DNA of 9,726 bases from an uncultured Bacilli bacterium (GCA_947598455.1 CANQFI010000063.1:1-9726); one strand, 5' to 3'. Counted from the first letter of the stretch, positions 1 to 6,259 are shown. Program-made: numbers and translations. The notes: generated from the sequence alone by a model not told the origin.

Positions 1-111
1 GGATATATATCACCAAGTGGTATTAACCTTGTTTGCATTCCAGCATTTACTGATATAGAAATAGATGGTAAAGAAAAAACTGCTATCAAATTAATCATAG
101 AAGCAAAATAG
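1..111 (+). CDS. C-terminal end of an unrecognised protein (5' end outside window)
   Basis: Frame 1 is open from the left edge to a TAG at 109-111 and gives 36 residues ending in ...KLIIEAK. No start codon or upstream signal is inside the window, so this is the tail of a gene that begins further left. The fragment alternates hydrophobic and polar residues (NLVCIPAFTDIEI), as in beta strands, and has no membrane segment. I do not recognise the family from so short a piece. Support for its being real coding sequence comes from the intrinsic terminator at 99-120, whose stem includes the last base of the stop codon. That is the layout seen at several gene ends in this window. Confidence 0.65.
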   Translation, partial: GYISPSGINLVCIPAFTDIEIDGKEKTAIKLIIEAK

Positions 112-120
112 CTTCTTTTT
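99..120 (+). terminator. Intrinsic terminator of the left-edge gene
   Basis: A 6-bp stem AGAAGC/GCTTCT with a 6-base loop (AAAATA) is followed by a run of T to position 120. The TAG stop of the left-edge gene (109-111) spans the end of the loop and the first base of the 3' arm, so hairpin and stop codon overlap. Confidence 0.75.
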
Positions 121-134
121 ATTTCTATAAATTA

Positions 135-143
135 TGTTATAAT
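135..143 (+). promoter_or_regulatory. Extended -10 promoter for the 171-860 gene
   Basis: TGTTATAAT is a perfect extended -10 element (TG, one base, TATAAT at 138-143). The hexamer 17 bases upstream lies in the T-run of the preceding terminator and does not resemble TTGACA, so the promoter would depend on the extended -10. Predicted transcription start is near 150, giving a leader of about 20 bases that contains the AGGTGA ribosome site at 158-163. Confidence 0.6.
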
Positions 144-170
144 TATCATAGAATAAAAGGTGAACTTAAG

Positions 171-860
171 ATGATAGAAGAACTAAAAAAATTAATATAT
201 CCCATTCCTGAAAATGGATTAGATAAAAAAAATATTGAAAAATATTTATTTAAGTTATTACGTGAAAGTATTATAGCTAAAAAATACGAGGTAAAAATTG
301 GTCCATACATTCTTAATTTTAATCCTCCAGAACTAAAAGTTCATTATGAAACAGAATTAACTAAAGTTGAATTATCTAATGTTGATACATATTATGAAAC
401 AAGTCGTCCCCTAGAAACTAAATATTATTGTATATCTAATGAAGATAAAGACACATATTTACCAACTCTTCCATACTATTTCGTTTCTGGTAATATTTTA
501 AATATCGATGGGACGACAGAAGAACACTATGAAATAGAATTAATTACTGATAATCCCAATATAGTTATGAATGATTATTTAAATATCCCATCTAACTTTA
601 AAATAATATCTAATAAAGAAACAAGTATTGTAATATATCATGAAATAAAAAAGAATGATAAAAGAACTAATCCACTAAGCTTTTTTTCAACATCTGTAAA
701 AGCTGTTTACTATGATGAAGAAAAAGATCTATTTATAAAAAAAGATATGTATATTAATGAAACATATGCAAAATATTTACCGGAATTAACAAAGGAAAAA
801 GAAATAGTTGCATTCATTTTTAATACTATGAAAAACTTTTATAATAAATATTATAAATAA
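171..860 (+). CDS. Hypothetical protein, 229 residues, soluble
   Basis: I do not recognise this protein. The ATG at 171 sits 7 bases after AGGTGA (158-163), which supports the start. There is no signal peptide, membrane helix or low-complexity stretch. The first ~35 residues look helical (EELKKL, then NIEKYLFKLLRESI). The middle (about 40-190) reads as alternating beta strands with many Tyr residues (KVHYETELTKVEL, HYEIELITD, SIVIYHEIK, VKAVYYDEEK). The last ~30 residues are again helical and end in KNFYNKYYK. The impression is a cytoplasmic alpha/beta or beta-sandwich protein, but this is inference. It has its own promoter (135-143) and terminator (859-882), so it is probably monocistronic and not tied to pta downstream. 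Most likely a lineage-restricted protein of unknown function. Confidence 0.8.
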   Translation: MIEELKKLIYPIPENGLDKKNIEKYLFKLLRESIIAKKYEVKIGPYILNFNPPELKVHYETELTKVELSNVDTYYETSRPLETKYYCISNEDKDTYLPTLPYYFVSGNILNIDGTTEEHYEIELITDNPNIVMNDYLNIPSNFKIISNKETSIVIYHEIKKNDKRTNPLSFFSTSVKAVYYDEEKDLFIKKDMYINETYAKYLPELTKEKEIVAFIFNTMKNFYNKYYK

Positions 861-882
861 AAAGTGTAAATACACTTTTTTT
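859..882 (+). terminator. Intrinsic terminator after the 171-860 gene
   Basis: The 5' arm A859-T867 (AAAAAGTGT) pairs with the 3' arm A872-T880 (ACACTTTTT) around a 4-base loop (AAAT), and T continues to 882. The first two bases of the 5' arm belong to the TAA stop codon at 858-860. The mirrored A-run could also allow weak termination in the opposite direction. Confidence 0.8.
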
Positions 883-898
883 AAGTCTTAAAAAATAA

Positions 899-904
899 TA
901 TAAT
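899..904 (+). promoter_or_regulatory. Probable -10 box of pta
   Basis: A consensus TATAAT lies 22 bases before the pta ATG. The sequence 17 bases upstream (876-881) is only the T-run of the previous terminator, so no -35 box can be defended. The start site would be near 911, giving a leader of about 15 bases that holds the AGAAGGA ribosome site (914-920). The hexamer is common by chance in DNA this AT-rich. Confidence 0.4.
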
Positions 905-925
905 TATTGAGAAAGAAGGAATATT

Positions 926-1924
926 ATGAGTTTTATAGATGAAATAAAAAAACGTGCTCAAAGTAATGTAAAAAAAATAATTTTACCAGAAACAATGGAT
1001 TCAAGAGTTTTAAAAGCTGCTTCTATATGTCAAAAAGAACAAATAGCTAATATCGTTTTAATAGGTCAAGAAGATGAAATTTCTAATTTAGCTTCCAAAG
1101 ATGCAATCGATTTATCTAATATTGAAATAATTAATCCTTATACTAGCAAATTAACTGAAAAACTAATAAATGATTTATATGAATTACGTAAAGAGAAGGG
1201 GATGACTATAGAAGAAGCCAAAAACCTATTATTAACTGATTATATGTATTATGCTTGTATGTTAATTCAAAATGATTTAGCTGATGGTGTTGTCTCAGGA
1301 GCATGTCATTCTACAGCAAATACTTTAAGACCAGCTCTTCAAATAATAAAAACTGAAAAAGATTGTCAATTAGTTTCGGCTTTCTTCTTAATGATTGTCC
1401 CTAATTGTGAATATGGTTATAATGGAACATTTATTTTTAGTGATGCTGGCTTAGAACAAAACCCAACTCCTGATCGTTTAGCTGCCATCGCTGCTTCTTC
1501 TGCCAAGTCATTTAAATTACTAACCGAACAAGATCCTGTAGTAGCCATGTTATCTCATTCTACTATGGGTAGTGCTAAGCATCCAGATGTTGATAAAGTA
1601 GTAGAAGCTGTTAATATTGCTAAAAAAGAATATCCTGAATATTTAATAGATGGTGAATTACAATTGGATGCGGCAATCGTACCTGAAGTAGCTCAAATGA
1701 AAGCTCCTAACTCTAAAGTAGCTGGCCATGCTAATGTCTTAATATTTCCTGATTTAGATGCCGGAAATATCGGTTATAAACTTGTTCAAAGACTAGCTAA
1801 AGCTGAAAGTTATGGTCCAATTACTCAAGGCATTAGAAAACCAGTTAATGATCTTTCAAGAGGTTGTTCTGTTGAAGATATAGTAGGGGTAGTTGCCATT
1901 ACCTCAGTTCAATCTTCCAAATAA
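926..1924 (+). CDS. pta: Phosphate acetyltransferase (phosphotransacetylase)
   Basis: Reversibly converts acetyl-CoA and phosphate to acetyl-phosphate and CoA in the cytoplasm. With acetate kinase this gives ATP and acetate in fermenting bacteria. The 332 residues match the short, single-domain Bacillota/archaeal form (about 325-335), without the long N-terminal extension of enterobacterial Pta. The start is typical (KIILPETMDSRVLKAA). Further family signatures are DGVVSGACHST followed by LRPALQIIKT (120-143), HSTMGSAKHP (211-220) and GPITQGIRKPVNDLSRGC (297-314). S311, R312 and D318 match the catalytic Ser-Arg and Asp known from Methanosarcina Pta, and R88 and R135 match its CoA-binding arginines. 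The stretch that is usually an Asn/Asp-rich motif reads SDAGLEQNPTPDRLA, a mild variant. The ATG is 5 bases after AGAAGGA. No ackA lies next to it. It stands alone between two terminators. Confidence 0.97.
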   Translation: MSFIDEIKKRAQSNVKKIILPETMDSRVLKAASICQKEQIANIVLIGQEDEISNLASKDAIDLSNIEIINPYTSKLTEKLINDLYELRKEKGMTIEEAKNLLLTDYMYYACMLIQNDLADGVVSGACHSTANTLRPALQIIKTEKDCQLVSAFFLMIVPNCEYGYNGTFIFSDAGLEQNPTPDRLAAIAASSAKSFKLLTEQDPVVAMLSHSTMGSAKHPDVDKVVEAVNIAKKEYPEYLIDGELQLDAAIVPEVAQMKAPNSKVAGHANVLIFPDLDAGNIGYKLVQRLAKAESYGPITQGIRKPVNDLSRGCSVEDIVGVVAITSVQSSK

Positions 1925-1952
1925 AAACGCTAGATAAAACTAGCGTTTTTTT
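1923..1952 (+). terminator. Bidirectional terminator between pta and the convergent 1951-3270 gene
   Basis: An 11-bp perfect stem, AAAAACGCTAG (1923-1933) with CTAGCGTTTTT (1940-1950), encloses the 6-base loop ATAAAA. On the + strand T continues to 1952. On the - strand the arm ends in five T, so it can stop transcription from both sides. The pta stop codon (1922-1924) enters the first arm and the convergent gene's stop (1951-1953) begins right after the second arm. Confidence 0.9.
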
Positions 1953-3270
1953 AATATATTATATTAAAAGTGATAATAGTCATTATTATAGTTACAAATA
2001 TAATAGCTATAATAACTGCCAAAATAGATATAGTACCTCTGTTTTCAGCATCACTAGGATTATATTTTAATTGTAACTTTTGAACTTCTTCTTTAACCTT
2101 ATTTGGATCTTTAGATAATTCTGTTTCATTTTTCTGTACTTCAAATTCTTCTGCTTTTTCTATCGCTTCTTGTTGTTTATTATTAAGATCTTGTGTTTCA
2201 TCTCTTTCATATTGTAAGCCATATACATAAGCTCTAAATCTATTTAATACATCCATTAACGCAGGTAGTAAATAAGCTTCATACAATACTAAATCACCTA
2301 AGTATCCATAGAACAAATCAACACTTTTTCTTTCATCTGCTGTTAAATCAAGTTCAGAATTAAGTAGATGATAAAATTCTTCCTCTGAAATCAATCGTTC
2401 AACAATTTCTTCTTCTTTTTTTTGAGTTATTTGTTCATCAGAATAATCATCAACACTAGTAGAAGTCGTTTCACTGCTATTATCAGTTGTAATTTCATCA
2501 CCACTAACATTTTGATGATGACTCTCAGTTACTAAATCGCCAAATTCATTTTTGTTAAAAGTGACAACTTTATGTTCTTGAACATCACGATCATCAGCAA
2601 CAACCGCTATATCATTTTTTTCATTTCCATAAACTTTAATAGATTTATCAGAACGATATGGATCATTGACTCTATTCATCTTATTAGCAAAATCTTCTGA
2701 CACTTCATCTGATTCTGCTAAATTACTAGCATTATCTAATCTGACTGTATAAAGTTTTCTATTAATAGCCTCTATTAATTCATCAGGTGTAACCTCGCCA
2801 TTACTACGAATTTTTTCCTCTTCATAAATAGAAAAAATATCTACCTTACGATCATTTACAAAAAGATGATCATCACCATTACTATCTACAATATTGAAAT
2901 ACTCAGTTGTCACAACTCCATCATTTTTTTTAATGATACTAATATTTTGCATTAAAGGATTTTCTTGCTTTATAGCTTCAAGCTTTTTATCATTATTATT
3001 TTCATTTTTATCAACATCTTTATTTAATGACTTTAAAAATGTTGCATGTAATCTTATTATTTTAAAAATATCTTCTGAAGATAAACCATTTAATGAACTA
3101 GCAAAAGCTGTTTCACCACCTAATAAATCATTGATATTAAATTCACTTATATCTACAATTTGACCGCTATATACCAAAAATTTTCCGTCAATTGATAAAT
3201 CTTTAAAACTATCTGGATACTGTTCATATAAATTAGCTAATGTATTTCTATTTACTTCAAGTATTTCCAT
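1951..3270 (-). CDS. Acidic tail-anchored membrane protein of unknown function
   Basis: I do not recognise this 439-residue protein. No signal peptide is visible. A single strongly hydrophobic helix lies at the extreme C terminus (about 414-439, ISILAVIIAIIFVTIIM...), preceded by polar sequence ending NRGT. That is the layout of a tail-anchored protein with most of its mass in the cytoplasm. From the N terminus: a mixed region (1-80); an Asn/Asp/Lys linker (83-100); a second mixed region (105-175) that may repeat the first; a polar region (180-255); a Ser/Thr/Asp-rich linker (about 258-280); a helical domain (285-352); and a charged probable coiled coil (353-402) leading to the anchor. The ATG follows AGGTGAT (3280-3274) by 3 bases. 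It is convergent with pta and divergent from sufB. It could be a lineage-specific envelope or division protein, but nothing in the sequence shows that. Confidence 0.85.
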   Translation of the reverse strand: MEILEVNRNTLANLYEQYPDSFKDLSIDGKFLVYSGQIVDISEFNINDLLGGETAFASSLNGLSSEDIFKIIRLHATFLKSLNKDVDKNENNNDKKLEAIKQENPLMQNISIIKKNDGVVTTEYFNIVDSNGDDHLFVNDRKVDIFSIYEEEKIRSNGEVTPDELIEAINRKLYTVRLDNASNLAESDEVSEDFANKMNRVNDPYRSDKSIKVYGNEKNDIAVVADDRDVQEHKVVTFNKNEFGDLVTESHHQNVSGDEITTDNSSETTSTSVDDYSDEQITQKKEEEIVERLISEEEFYHLLNSELDLTADERKSVDLFYGYLGDLVLYEAYLLPALMDVLNRFRAYVYGLQYERDETQDLNNKQQEAIEKAEEFEVQKNETELSKDPNKVKEEVQKLQLKYNPSDAENRGTISILAVIIAIIFVTIIMTIITFNIIY

Positions 3271-3287
3271 ATTATCACCTTACAATA

Positions 3288-3316
3288 ATATTACCAAATT
3301 ATTTGTTTGTTTTCAA
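3288..3316 (-). promoter_or_regulatory. Promoter of the tail-anchored protein gene (- strand)
   Basis: On the - strand TTGAAA (3316-3311) is followed after exactly 17 bases by TAATAT (3293-3288). The predicted start is near 3281, just ahead of the AGGTGAT ribosome site, so the leader would be only about 11 bases. The -35 hexamer shares bases with the -35 of the divergent sufB promoter and with the dyad at 3298-3321. Confidence 0.5.
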
Positions 3317-3321
3317 ATAAT
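3298..3321. promoter_or_regulatory. Inverted repeat in the divergent promoter region, candidate operator
   Basis: ATTATTTG (3298-3305) and CAAATAAT (3314-3321) form a perfect 8-bp inverted repeat around 8 bases (TTTGTTTT), with its centre near 3309.5. The right arm covers most of both -35 hexamers, so a bound dimer could control sufB, the tail-anchored gene or both. No T-run follows, so it is not a terminator. The regulator is unknown. Chance occurrence in AT-rich DNA remains possible. Confidence 0.4.
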
Positions 3322-3338
3322 AATTAATGTTGTATAAT
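3310..3338 (+). promoter_or_regulatory. Promoter of sufB
   Basis: TATAAT (3333-3338) has TTTTCA (3310-3315, four of six bases of TTGACA) 17 bases upstream. The start site is predicted near 3345, only about 10 bases before the ATG chosen at 3355. The -35 overlaps the divergent gene's -35 and the dyad at 3298-3321. Confidence 0.6.
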
Positions 3339-3354
3339 AGTTAACGTGATGATT

Positions 3355-4650
3355 ATGAAAAGGGAATTAAATGAACAATTTGTCATAGATTTATCAAAAA
3401 AGAAAAATGAACCTGAATGGATGTTAGAATTTCGTCTAAAATCATATGCTAAATTTAAAGAATTAGATAATCCTAAATTTGGTCCCAAGATTGAATTAGA
3501 TTTTGATAATATTACTTATTATAAAGGTACAGAAGAAAAATTAACTAATGATTGGCAAAGAGTTAATTGTAGTATTCGTAATAGTTTTAATGAACTAGGA
3601 GTTATTGATGCCGAGAAAAAATATCTAGGTGGTGTTACTAATCAATTTGAAAGTGAAGTAGTTTATCATAATCAGTCTCTTAAAGATGAAGGTATTATTT
3701 TTACTTCTACTGATGATGCCCTACAAAAATATCCCGAACTATTTAAAGAATATTTTAATCATTTAGTTAATTATTCAGAAAATAAGTATACAGCCTTAAA
3801 TGGTGCTGTTTGGTCAGGGGGTTCCTTTATTTATATTCCTAAAGGTGTTAAAGTAGATCGCCCTTTACAAAGTTATTTCCGTATTGAAACTGAAAGTTTA
3901 GGTCAATTTGAAAGAACAATTATTATTGTTGATGAAGGGGCTGATTTAAATTATATCGAAGGATGTACTGCTAAGGAATATAGTGTTACATCTTTACATG
4001 CTGGTGTTGTTGAAATATTTATTAAAAAAAATGCTCATTGTCGTTATTCAACAATTCAAAATTGGTCTACTGATGTTTATAATTTAGTTACTAAACGTGC
4101 CATCGTTGATGCTTATGGTACAATGGAGTGGGTTGATGGTAACATTGGTAGTAAAGTAACAATGAAATATCCGTCTTGTATCTTAAAAGGCGAGGGTGCC
4201 ACCGGTAATTCTATATCTATCGCTTATGCCAAAGAAGGTCAAGCTTTAGATGCCGGAGCCAAAATGATTCATTTAGCTCCAAATACTAGAAGTAATATTG
4301 TTAGTAAATCAATTGCTTCAAATGGTGGTGTAAGTAATTATCGTGGTCTTACTAAAATATCTAAAAATGCTTATAATAGTTATGCTACTATCAAATGTGA
4401 TACAATTATTTTAGATGATATATCTAAAAGTGATACCTTCCCAACTAATATTGTAGGTAATAACTCTAGCTCTTTAGAACATGAAGCTACCATATCTAAA
4501 GTTAGTGCTGAAAAAATGTTTTATTTAACTAGTAAAGGTCTAAGTGAAAATAGTGCTAAAGAACTACTTATTATGGGTTTCATAAGTGATTTTAAAAAAG
4601 AATTGCCTATGGAATATGCCGTTGAATTAAATCGTTTACTAAAAGAATAA
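3355..4650 (+). CDS. sufB: Fe-S cluster assembly scaffold protein SufB
   Basis: SufB is the scaffold subunit of the cytoplasmic SUF machine and normally works as SufB-SufC-SufD with sulfur from SufS/SufU. The 431-residue product carries the family's hallmarks: NEPEWMLEFRLKS near the N terminus, GAVWSGGSFIYIPKGV, HCRYSTIQNWSTDVYNLVTK, the MEWVDGNIGSK stretch and GAKMIHLAPNT. It also has the C-terminal beta-helix end with C348 (IKCDTI) and H376 (SSLEHEA), the positions of the cluster-assembly Cys and His known from E. coli SufB. Typical SufB is about 465 residues. The usual N-terminal ~30 residues with a YKYGF-type motif are absent, and an in-frame stop at 3325-3327 rules out an upstream start. 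The ATG at 3355 is preferred over in-frame GTG 3346 and ATG 3349 because CGTGAT (3345-3350) lies 4 bases before it, matching other starts here. No sufC, sufD, sufS or sufU is adjacent, which is unusual for Bacillota. Confidence 0.95.
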   Translation: MKRELNEQFVIDLSKKKNEPEWMLEFRLKSYAKFKELDNPKFGPKIELDFDNITYYKGTEEKLTNDWQRVNCSIRNSFNELGVIDAEKKYLGGVTNQFESEVVYHNQSLKDEGIIFTSTDDALQKYPELFKEYFNHLVNYSENKYTALNGAVWSGGSFIYIPKGVKVDRPLQSYFRIETESLGQFERTIIIVDEGADLNYIEGCTAKEYSVTSLHAGVVEIFIKKNAHCRYSTIQNWSTDVYNLVTKRAIVDAYGTMEWVDGNIGSKVTMKYPSCILKGEGATGNSISIAYAKEGQALDAGAKMIHLAPNTRSNIVSKSIASNGGVSNYRGLTKISKNAYNSYATIKCDTIILDDISKSDTFPTNIVGNNSSSLEHEATISKVSAEKMFYLTSKGLSENSAKELLIMGFISDFKKELPMEYAVELNRLLKE

Positions 4651-4711
4651 AAAATATTAAAAAAAATTGAAAATATATCTAAAATTATTTTGTTAAATAA
4701 ATATATCAACT

Positions 4712-4748
4712 AAAAAAGATGTTTACTCTAACCAAAACATCTTTTTTT
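4712..4748 (+). terminator. Intrinsic terminator downstream of sufB
   Basis: GATGTTT (4718-4724) pairs with AAACATC (4735-4741) around a 10-base loop, and flanking A-run and T-run extend the stem to 13 bp, with T to 4748. It lies 61 bases after the sufB stop, further than the other terminators here. The 61 bases between (4651-4711) are plain AT-rich sequence with no recognisable element. Confidence 0.75.
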
Positions 4749-4783
4749 ATTCTTATTTAATTTTAAAATTATAAAGTAGTGAT

Positions 4784-4812
4784 TTGAATAAAATTTTAAA
4801 ACTTGTTAGTAT
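4784..4812 (+). promoter_or_regulatory. Promoter of ssb
   Basis: TTGAAT (4784-4789), 17 bases, then TAGTAT (4807-4812), preceded by TG at 4804-4805, giving an extended -10. The start is predicted near 4819, 17 bases before the ATG at 4836. This placement excludes the upstream in-frame start at 4803 that would add 11 residues. Confidence 0.6.
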
Positions 4813-4835
4813 TCGTCCTTGAAAGGAGGAATAAT

Positions 4836-5177
4836 ATGTTAAACCAAGTTGTCTTAGTTGGCAGACTAACTAGTGATGTAGAAGTGACTACTACAGAAGA
4901 TGGCCGCAAAGTTAGCAATTTAACTTTGGCCGTCCAAAGAACTTTTAAAAATAGTGATGGAATTTATGAAGCCGATTTCATTAGATGTACTTTATGGAAC
5001 GCCGTTGCCGCAAGTACAAGTGAATATTGTCATAAAGGAGATATCGTTGGTATCAAAGGACGTCTTCAAGTGACTAATTATGAAGATAAAGATGGAAACA
5101 AAAAGACTTCAACTGAAGTCATTGCCGAAAAAGTTACATTCTTATCAAGTAAAAAAGAAGATGATGATAAGAAATAA
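4836..5177 (+). CDS. ssb: Single-stranded DNA-binding protein, short form without acidic tip
   Basis: Binds single-stranded DNA in replication, repair and recombination. The 113 residues are essentially one OB fold: MLNQVVLVGRL at the N terminus, LTLAVQRTF (29-37), DFIRCTLWNAVA with W54 in the DNA-binding face, and GDIVGIKGRLQV (68-79). The ATG at 4836 follows AAGGAGG (4823-4829), and MLNQVVLVGR is the normal SSB start. An in-frame start at 4803 would lie upstream of the predicted transcription start. The chain ends at KKEDDDKK, so it lacks the long linker and the conserved DDDIPF-type tip by which replicative SSB recruits partners. Its length equals the competence-linked SsbB of Bacillus subtilis (113). 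It is also not in the usual rpsF-ssb-rpsR operon. An accessory SSB is therefore likely, but if no second copy exists it would be the only SSB. Confidence 0.95.
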   Translation: MLNQVVLVGRLTSDVEVTTTEDGRKVSNLTLAVQRTFKNSDGIYEADFIRCTLWNAVAASTSEYCHKGDIVGIKGRLQVTNYEDKDGNKKTSTEVIAEKVTFLSSKKEDDDKK

Positions 5178-5180
5178 TTA

Positions 5181-6176
5181 CTAATTTGTCATAAAAGTTA
5201 ATTCATCTAATTTATAAGCTGGATTAACTTTTTTTAATATTTCAATTCTATCATCTTCATAAGTCTTTTTTCTATTTTGATGTTTTTTCTCAATTTCATC
5301 TTGTAATAATATAAAGTGTTTTAAAATTCTATTTCTAACATTTTCTTCTTGAGGAATACCAATCATACCAAAAGTAAGACCAACTATTGCTGTTACATCA
5401 GCAAATCGATCAATATAGTTTTCACTATCGATAATTGAATTATTATAAGCATCTTCATATACATCAGCGAAAATAAGTCCAATCATATATATTTTGTAAA
5501 TGTTCTTACTATTATGATCAATTCCTATTTGATCAAGTTCACCTAAGGGATCAAAATTATCTGTAAAATAATTCCAAGTATAATTTAATGCTGTTACATC
5601 ATCGCATCCATTACTAATATAATAATTATATAAGTTACATATAACATTTCTAAGTAAATCATTTAGAAAAATAAAACTTTGTACCTCACTATTTTTTTCA
5701 AAATTAATTAAAGTACCTTCATCATTATTATCATAGATCTCTTTTCTTTTTTCTTCACATCTTTCTTTATCTATTAAAGATAAATAATAAGTTTTAATTA
5801 AATCCATGCCAAATTCATAATTTTCTTTAAATAATGTGGTGATTTCTTCTAACTTAGTACTTTTTAAATATCTAATAACTGAGTTATTAGTCTCGTATTT
5901 ATATACATAAAATTTACTCAATAAAACATTCATAAATATATCAATATCATATTCATGTGGTAAACCATTTTCTATAATATAACAATATATTGGATCAATT
6001 ACTTCATCACATAATACTTCTTCAAAATGTTCATTTAAATATTCGTCATCACTTATTTCATAACCATTTTCATCCAAAAATAAAGCATCAAAATCATCTT
6101 GCATAACCCCTTGACATTCTAAATAATTTTCATACATATCAAATAATATATCAAATAAAAACTTCTCTATAACCAT
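5181..6176 (-). CDS. Hypothetical acidic protein, 331 residues
   Basis: I do not recognise this protein. The ATG is preceded by AGAGGGGA, a good ribosome site 5 bases upstream, so the start is well supported. The sequence is rich in Asp/Glu, Tyr, Asn and Ile, and looks mainly helical and cytoplasmic. The N-terminal ~70 residues are strongly acidic (DDFDALFLDENG, ISDDEYLNEHFEEVLCDEVID). A helical middle part (80-245) follows. The only moderately hydrophobic stretch is at 261-274 (VTAIVGLTFGMIGI), short and flanked by charges, so a membrane span is unlikely. The C terminus is basic then mixed (EIEKKHQNRKK, then NPAYKLDELTFMTN). It is convergent with ssb with 3 bases between stop codons. Probably lineage-specific. 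Confidence 0.8.
   Translation of the reverse strand: MVIEKFLFDILFDMYENYLECQGVMQDDFDALFLDENGYEISDDEYLNEHFEEVLCDEVIDPIYCYIIENGLPHEYDIDIFMNVLLSKFYVYKYETNNSVIRYLKSTKLEEITTLFKENYEFGMDLIKTYYLSLIDKERCEEKRKEIYDNNDEGTLINFEKNSEVQSFIFLNDLLRNVICNLYNYYISNGCDDVTALNYTWNYFTDNFDPLGELDQIGIDHNSKNIYKIYMIGLIFADVYEDAYNNSIIDSENYIDRFADVTAIVGLTFGMIGIPQEENVRNRILKHFILLQDEIEKKHQNRKKTYEDDRIEILKKVNPAYKLDELTFMTN
5193..5235 (+). terminator. Probable ssb terminator inside the 3' end of the convergent gene
   Basis: AAAAGTTAATTC (5193-5204) pairs with GGATTAACTTTT (5221-5232), 12 bp with one G-T pair, around a 16-base loop, and T continues to 5235. Only 3 bases separate the two stop codons, so the + strand terminator for ssb would have to lie inside the - strand gene. 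The loop is longer than usual and the stem is AT-rich. Confidence 0.5.
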
Positions 6177-6204
6177 AAAATCCCCTCTAAAACATTTAAA
6201 ATTT

Positions 6205-6210
6205 ATTATA
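6205..6210 (-). promoter_or_regulatory. Probable -10 box of the 5181-6176 gene (- strand)
   Basis: On the - strand TATAAT reads from 6210 to 6205, 28 bases before the start codon, with a predicted transcription start near 6198. The hexamer 17 bases upstream is TTTATT, only half matching TTGACA. The surrounding sequence is nearly pure A/T, so chance matches are expected. Confidence 0.4.
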
Positions 6211-6241
6211 TAAAAAAATATCTATAAAATAAAGTAAAACA

Positions 6242-6259
6242 TATACTTAAATAGGTGAT
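6242..6259 (+). promoter_or_regulatory. Possible -10 box fused to the ribosome site of the 6264-7031 gene
   Basis: TATACT (6242-6247) is followed by 6 bases, GGTGAT (6254-6259), 4 bases and the TTG start at 6264. The expected transcription start would coincide with the first G of GGTGAT. No -35 resembling TTGACA is present at 16-18 bases. A TATAAA at 6223-6228 is an alternative -10 that would give a longer leader. Confidence 0.35.

Noticed and set aside
2894..3163. 89-codon open frame on the + strand
   Set aside because: It lies wholly inside the tail-anchored protein gene on the other strand, has no ribosome site, and its hydrophobic composition is what the complement of an acidic gene gives.
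4521..4709. 62-codon open frame on the - strand
   Set aside because: It overlaps the 3' end of sufB, whose frame is well conserved, and has no supporting start signal or promoter.
4759..4801. AATTTTAAAATT and AAAATTTTAAAA palindromes upstream of ssb as operators
   Set aside because: Short A/T palindromes are frequent by chance at this base composition. They might act as upstream promoter elements but nothing shows it.
4803..4835. Upstream in-frame start that would add 11 residues to SSB
   Set aside because: It lies before the predicted transcription start, and the added residues would cover the strong AAGGAGG ribosome site. MLNQVVLVGR is the usual SSB beginning.
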